Shown piece by piece: positions 59,323 through 64,000 of a stretch of 64,000 nucleotides of DNA. The translations under genes were made by a program, and so were the position numbers. How positions within the stretch are numbered: position 1 is the stretch's first letter; each line of letters begins with the position of its first letter. A model generated the notes under the pieces. That model ran no database searches. It was not told the origin of the DNA and saw nothing but the letters and a program-made list of their open reading frames with translations. Origin of the DNA: Odontocerum albicorne (lineage: Eukaryota > Arthropoda > Insecta > Trichoptera > Odontoceridae); contig OX463854.1 in the NCBI GenBank assembly GCA_949825065.1, forward strand, positions 20,052,907-20,116,906, in the 5' to 3' direction.

Positions 59323-62300
59323 CTGGAACAATACAAATTGTTCACTTTATACATATAGTTGGGGGTTATTATAGTTAAGAGTCTTTACACATGTTTTTCT
59401 GTTTTTCCTACTCTTGATTTAAACACATAATTTTATGTTTGATATTTTTTTATAAAGCTTGTTTTATTTTATGAATACTGAAAAATCAATGTTTTAGAAT
59501 CAGTTTATATACATATTTAGAAGAAAATTTTATGAATAAATAGTTTTTTCTAATCTATGTAATGATCCCTATGCTAATTCACATAAATTCAAAGTAACAC
59601 TATGGAATGAAAAAAATAGTGCTATACAATTCTATTTTACACTGCTCTAGATTGAACCTCTTTATTATCAGATGCTCAGATTTGATCTGTCAAGATTGTG
59701 TGCTTGTTGAAATGTCATCCACCCACAGAAGGGGCTATTCTCGAATGACTGCAAGGGGTCATCTACTGTCAAAGGATTGTACTGGGATGGTTAGAAGATG
59801 GGATGTACCAACCGAGTATGGCAGAGTTGAGCGCAGAGCAGATAGGCTCCCGGCGTGAGGAGTCCAGTTGCCAGCCCACGGGACTGGCCCAAGGGTTGCT
59901 GTACGCTAGCAGGCTAAACGCATCCTGGAAAAACCACATCACTTATACATTATGTACATGCACACTAATCCTCATTTTTATTTCATCCAATGGTATACAA
60001 GATTTAAACAAAGCGGAAATGTTTTATCCAAAAGGAATCTTGAATAATAAAAAACATCAACATACATAAGTAATTCTCAGTTATATAAGATCTTTCGGAG
60101 TATTACACCTTATGGTTTGGATTATGACGACTTTTCAAAAATGTTGCAGTTATCGAAACGTCAATATCATAAGCCAAACCATGCAGTACAATACTGTGAA
60201 ATACCTTAATACTGATAAGAGCCCCAAAAGTTTCAAAATATGATTTTCATAATTTAAATGTTAGTCATCTTCTTCTTGAATTGTGGCACTGAACTCTCAC
60301 ATACAAAGAATTATACGCCAGTGTCAAGTAATGAACGTCAGTCATAATACTCATAAAAAAACCATAGAAACCTTCTCTCTCTCTCTCTCTCTCTCTTTGA
60401 ATAATGGCCGTGAACTCCTATATATGAAGGAGTATATGCCAGTGTCCAGTGATGTATAGAAACCTTCTCCCTCTCTTTGAATAATGGCCGTGAACTCCTA
60501 TATAAAGAAGTATATGCCAGTGTCAAGTGACAATTCATAAAAACCAAAACATTTAAAAAATTATCAAGAAGTGAAAACTGCATCATCCATCACTTGATAT
60601 GCCAATATCATTATTGATACGGTACTTAACTCTCGAGTAGTAAGATATTAATGAAAAATTTAAAACATCATTTGTTCAGTTGGTAAAACATGTAACTAGC
60701 TGATAAATTATTTAATTGTGTGGTACCATCAATACATGTCATTGGTAGTCCAAATCCTGATACAATCTGGGAATATTCGAGAAATAATCACTGCACCCCA
60801 ACCGCGGGGCCATGAGCTATCTGACTCAGTATTTCATGGCCTCACGGTTAGGGTGGTATTCACGGAGAGATTAATTGTATTAATAATTAGTAACGCAAGG
60901 AATTCTGTATTCAAAATGTGTTTCAGAACATTTTTATTCATCACTTGACACTGGGGTATACTTCATATATGATGAGTTCACGGCCATTATTATTTGCCAA
61001 TATTATTTGACAGCTGTCCCTGCTTGATATAAAGAAGAGATAACTTCACTGTTGAACAGTAAAATTTTCTAAATGTATTCAAGTGTCTTTATATACTTCA
61101 GTCATTATTGATTCGAAAAATGTCAACAGGCACCTTGAGCAAATAATGAAGATTCAATGGTTTCATGTAGTATAGAGATTTTGGTTTTGTGTGCACGCCT
61201 GCATTCGTCTACATGTGGCTCGTCTACCTGAGTACAGAATCCCAAGAAATAGTCTCTTTGGTGAGCTGATAAAAGCAAAAGGAGGCATATTGGTCAGCGC
61301 AAGAGATATAAGGATCTGCATGAGACGCTTAAAAACATTAATGCTCATATATATTAACAGCACACATGCTGCTTGTCTATAATGATAATAATAATATGAA
61401 CATGAAATCAATAAATAAATATAAAAATAATATACTTAAATGAAATATTGGAAACGGTTTAGTATTTGCATATTTATATCAATGTAAAATTGCATCGATC
61501 CTTGCATATACACGTATTCAGATATTTTTAGGTAGATTTAATCTATTAAATATGTTTAAAATATGAAATGCATACAGACCTCCAGCATTTTTCTATTAGC
61601 GCTGTGTGTGTGAGGGTTATCTTGTGGCAAACGTTGGCTCATGGTGTACAGCTCTTTGCCAAACTCCAGCATTCGCTCCACAGAGGCGCGGCTACCCCCG
61701 CACACTTGCCGGCTACTGTTCACCAGCATCTCCACTTCTGGAAGGACAAAGCACATAGGTTTTTTAGTAGATAGGCAAGGGCTGGCTCATGTTAATATGC
61801 GGATGACTGTAACCTTAAATGTATGCTGGAACTGTCCCATCTTCAGTGAGAGTGTATTACCAGGATGAAACTATACTATGTAACAAAAGCTTTATATATA
61901 CAGTGAAACCCTTAAAAGATGATTTTCCAGGAACCAGTTAATTTAAATTTAAACAGAGGAGGAAGAAAAACTTCATTTGGAATATATTATATTCATTTAG
62001 ATTTAATATATTACTTTTTAATTTAACATGATAAATTTAAAGCAGTTTTTAATTCAATTATTGTAAGATATGTTTTAAAGTATATTTGATTGCTGTTTTG
62101 ATTTGAATTTTGTATAATTTGTATTGAATTTTGTTTTTTTGTCAAGGTTTGTTATAATTTAATAAATTAATATATAATAATAAATAATAAAGTTTCCAAT
62201 GTACCATATGGTTGATAAGTTGAATAAAATAAATATTTTATATATTAAAAAACAATATATATTGTTTATATTCAGAACTAGACACTGACTGGTTCTAGTT

Positions 62301-62722
62301 ACTTTCGGTAAAGCAACTGTTGGCCATATTGTATGCATAATGGTACAATACAATTATGCTGATCAACTAAGTGGGAAACATATTGTATAAAATGCCAAAT
62401 AAACATTTAATTTATAATAAAACTTTTGGGTGCCAAAAAAAAAACTCCCGTGGCACAAAAAGATTTCAATTGTTTCTTTAGAAGCCAATTAAAACTGATT
62501 TTTTTAAAGCCCAGGCTAAAATATCTTCTCAGATGGAAAAACATCTTAATCGTGTTTCTGCATGTATTCGCTAACGAAAAAGCTAACCCATGTCATCATC
62601 CTGCAGGATGGCGGGGTCTGCGGTGGAGTCAATTGTCGAGGTGATGCCTGGCATACCCTTCTGCACGTGCGGGCTGATCCGGTGGGCCTGGTAGCCGTTA
62701 CTGCTCACTGAGCCATTTGTTC
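59189..62722 (-). CDS. RanBPM: RanBP9/RanBP10 homologue, last four coding exons
   Basis: Exons 62722-62588, 61737-61580, 59924-59813 and 59322-59189 join in matching phases and end in TGA. RanBP9/10 proteins are scaffold subunits of the CTLH ubiquitin-ligase complex; by family knowledge they have SPRY, LisH, CTLH and C-terminal CRA parts. Seen here are a Ser/Gly-rich linker, then [52 protein letters not shown] and [12 protein letters not shown], which follow the CRA region of RanBP9 in order. The SPRY, LisH and CTLH exons must lie beyond the right edge. The stop lies three residues after DLQDLL, as in vertebrate relatives. Confidence 0.88.
59813..59924 (-). CDS. RanBPM: RanBP9/10 exon: CRA central part
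   Basis: 112 nt from ttttccag to G|gttggt. [20 protein letters not shown] and [13 protein letters not shown] are close to the vertebrate RanBP9 residues. Confidence 0.92.
60080..60230. repeat. Imperfect inverted repeat
   Basis: gtattacaccttatggtttgg and ccaaaccatgcagtacaatac are inverted ends around about 75 nt. A diverged half-copy lies at 44.06 kb. Confidence 0.5.
60270..60545 (+). repeat. Tandem repeat with (CT)n
   Basis: A block of about 100 bp (aataatggccgtgaactcct ... atgccagtgtc) is repeated twice, with a weaker first copy. A (CT) run lies at about 60377-60398. An inverted copy lies at 60930-61000. Confidence 0.75.
60793..60878. repeat. Hairpin
   Basis: accccaaccgcggggccatga and tcatggcctcacggttagggt are inverted with three mismatches around a loop of about 20 nt. 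Confidence 0.6.
61180..61385 (+). pseudogene. LINE C-terminal fragment in RanBP9/10 intron
   Basis: Reads [20 protein letters not shown] then [15 protein letters not shown], matching the RMPD-RIPK-L-YGEL--GKR motif of LINE tails. Confidence 0.65.
61580..61737 (-). CDS. RanBPM: RanBP9/10 exon: CRA first part
   Basis: 158 nt from cttccag to GAG|gtctgt. Reads VEMLVNSS, then [15 protein letters not shown] and HSANRKMLE, matching the start of the RanBP9 CRA domain. Confidence 0.88.
62588..62722 (-). CDS. RanBPM: RanBP9/10 exon: linker before CRA
   Basis: Acceptor gtttcag, donor G|gttagc, 135 nt. Reads [20 protein letters not shown], then a stretch ending ILQDDDM. The last G joins the next exon's AA to make Glu before VEMLVN. 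Low-complexity linker, identified by phase and by its place next to the CRA exons. Confidence 0.75.
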
Positions 62723-62854
62723 CTGAAACAAGATCAACTGGTCACTTCCTCAAATCCAACGCACACGTGGAGAGACTGTGAACCAGAAATACTTTCACAA
62801 GAATGAATGAACTTCAGAATGTTAAGTCTAATTTTGAGTAAATTATTACTTACG

Positions 62855-62950
62855 GTGCTGTGGTTTAAAAATAAGTATGCTTTATAGTATTCAGGCATCC
62901 TTGGTTCGATTTCTGATGGGTCTTCAACTGATTTTACTTTTAGATATTCT
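62855..62950 (+). repeat. Weak tRNA-like SINE head
   Basis: ggttcgatttc is a fair B box; the upstream A box is unclear. Confidence 0.25.
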
Positions 62951-63267
62951 TTTATCCGAGTCTATTGTTTCATAAGCGCGCTTAGTAGCTATTTTATATA
63001 ACATATCGGTTGCTTATGATTTCATGTTATGCTCTATAACTGTGATGTTAAAATATTCTAATGTAAATCTGTAGTATGTTAACAAGTAAATTTTCGAATG
63101 GAAGGTAAATTTCGAATGAAATTTATGGAAGGTATTTTTATGGCAAAGCAATACATTTTTCCAAGTTTCATAAAAAATATCTAACTATAAATTAGAAGTT
63201 TTGAAAAAAAATCGAAAATTTTGACATTTTAGTTGTATTTGAGAAACAGAAAAATGTTGCTTTAATA

Positions 63268-64000
63268 TTGGGTGTACAAATAAGTCACCGCCGTTTGACA
63301 AAAGTTGGCGCCACCAGTAAGTTATGGTTAAAATTGTCAGATGTAAAATGTCATTATCGTAAGGTTGGACATCTGTCAACAACATGACCTTGAAATATTA
63401 GTGAATTTTTATCAGTATAACATATTTTTTTGTGTTCGAAAATGTCAAGTTTTGAGCCGAATAAGCGTCATTTGCGGGAACTTTTGATTTACTTCTTCAA
63501 TTTGAAGAAATCTGCAGCTGAGGCGCATCGATTGCTTGTAGAAGCATATGGTGAGGCTGCCTTAAGTGAGAGAAGTTGTCGTGAGTGGTTTCAAAAGTTT
63601 AAGAACGGTGAATTTGACATCGAAGACAAAGAACGTAGCGGAAGGCCGAAAGTGTACGAAGACGCGGAATTGGAAGTATTATTGGATCAAGATTCGTGCC
63701 AAACGCAAGAAAAACTTGCACTTACATTAGGAGTGACTCAACAAGCAATTTCACATAGGTTGAAATCATTGGGAATGATTCAAAAACAAGGAAATTGGGT
63801 TCCATATGAACTGACACCGAGAAACGTTGAACGCCGATTTTCCACATGTGAAATGCTGCTTGCCAGGCATAAACGAAAGGGTTTTCTGCACCGTATAGTC
63901 ACTGGTGATGAAAAATGGATCCACTATGATGATCCAAAAAGGAAGAAATCATGGGGAACCCCTGGCCATGCTTCAACATCTACAGCTAAGCCAAATATTC
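63268..64000 (+). mobile_element. Mariner element, right end outside the window
   Basis: The left TIR starts TTGGGTGTACAAATAAGTCA after TA (63266-63267). The transposase frame begins 174 bp in. Confidence 0.85.
63442..64000 (+). CDS. Mariner transposase, open to the window edge
   Basis: 186 codons without a stop from ATG at 63442: MSSFEPNKRHLRELLIYFFN, HRLLVEAYGEAALSERSCRE, WFQKFKNGEFDIEDKERSGR (first helix-turn-helix and GRP linker), TLGVTQQAISHRLKSLG (second) and RIVTGDEKWIHYDDP with the first catalytic Asp. The second and third Asp lie beyond the edge. A frame intact this far suggests a recent insertion; full integrity cannot be judged. Confidence 0.88.
   Translation, partial: MSSFEPNKRHLRELLIYFFNLKKSAAEAHRLLVEAYGEAALSERSCREWFQKFKNGEFDIEDKERSGRPKVYEDAELEVLLDQDSCQTQEKLALTLGVTQQAISHRLKSLGMIQKQGNWVPYELTPRNVERRFSTCEMLLARHKRKGFLHRIVTGDEKWIHYDDPKRKKSWGTPGHASTSTAKPNI

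Noticed and set aside
59073..59378. GC-rich frames on both strands (up to 93 codons) at the RanBP9/10 last exon
   Set aside because: Only the minus frame that joins the upstream exon in phase and gives [12 protein letters not shown] is supported; the others are shadows of that GC-rich exon.
61556..61868. Plus-strand frames across the RanBP9/10 CRA exon
   Set aside because: Antisense shadows of a well-supported exon.

Overview
This is a 64 kb piece of an insect nuclear genome. It is AT-rich, has spliced genes with GT-AG introns, and is dense in insect-type transposons (mariner, Tc1-like, piggyBac, hAT, Helitron, RTE- and jockey/CR1-like LINEs, a Penelope-like element, tRNA-derived SINEs). The order of insect cannot be fixed from the sequence.

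Three host genes can be supported. (1) Positions 2663-29893, plus strand: twelve consecutive exons in correct phase encode 836 residues of a receptor tyrosine kinase. They give fibronectin-III-like ectodomain pieces, one membrane span, a split kinase domain with an insert of about 85 residues, and a serine/asparagine-rich tail. The combination fits Torso, the terminal-patterning/PTTH receptor. The N-terminus lies upstream. (2) Positions 46593-48582, minus strand: a two-exon gene for a 101-residue twin-CX9C protein that matches NDUFS5 (ND-15), a mitochondrial complex I accessory subunit. (3) Positions 59189-62722, minus strand: the last four coding exons of a RanBP9/RanBP10 homologue, including most of the CRA region; the SPRY/LisH/CTLH part lies beyond the right edge.

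Most of the rest is mobile DNA. The Torso introns hold a Helitron 5' end, tandem LINE 3' ends, a minisatellite split by a hAT MITE, several LINE C-terminal fragments, a second hAT MITE, two damaged mariners (one a large inverted structure), a piggyBac-type MITE, a 60-bp-TIR MITE pair, nested SINE/LINE insertions and an antisense LINE reverse transcriptase. Between Torso and ND-15 (30-46.5 kb) lie two Tc1-like elements of one transposase group, a LINE with endonuclease and RT remnants, a Penelope 3' end, a piggyBac with one frameshift and a second piggyBac-type MITE. From 49 to 58.7 kb there is AT-rich DNA with a few transposase fragments. An apparently open mariner reading frame runs off the right edge.

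I found no operon-like or defence-type novel system. The most interesting signals are structural: GC-rich palindromes at the ends of three different piggyBac-like elements, the rearranged mariner, and exact target-site duplications that let insertions be ordered in time. All identifications rest on reading the sequence by eye; no database search was run.
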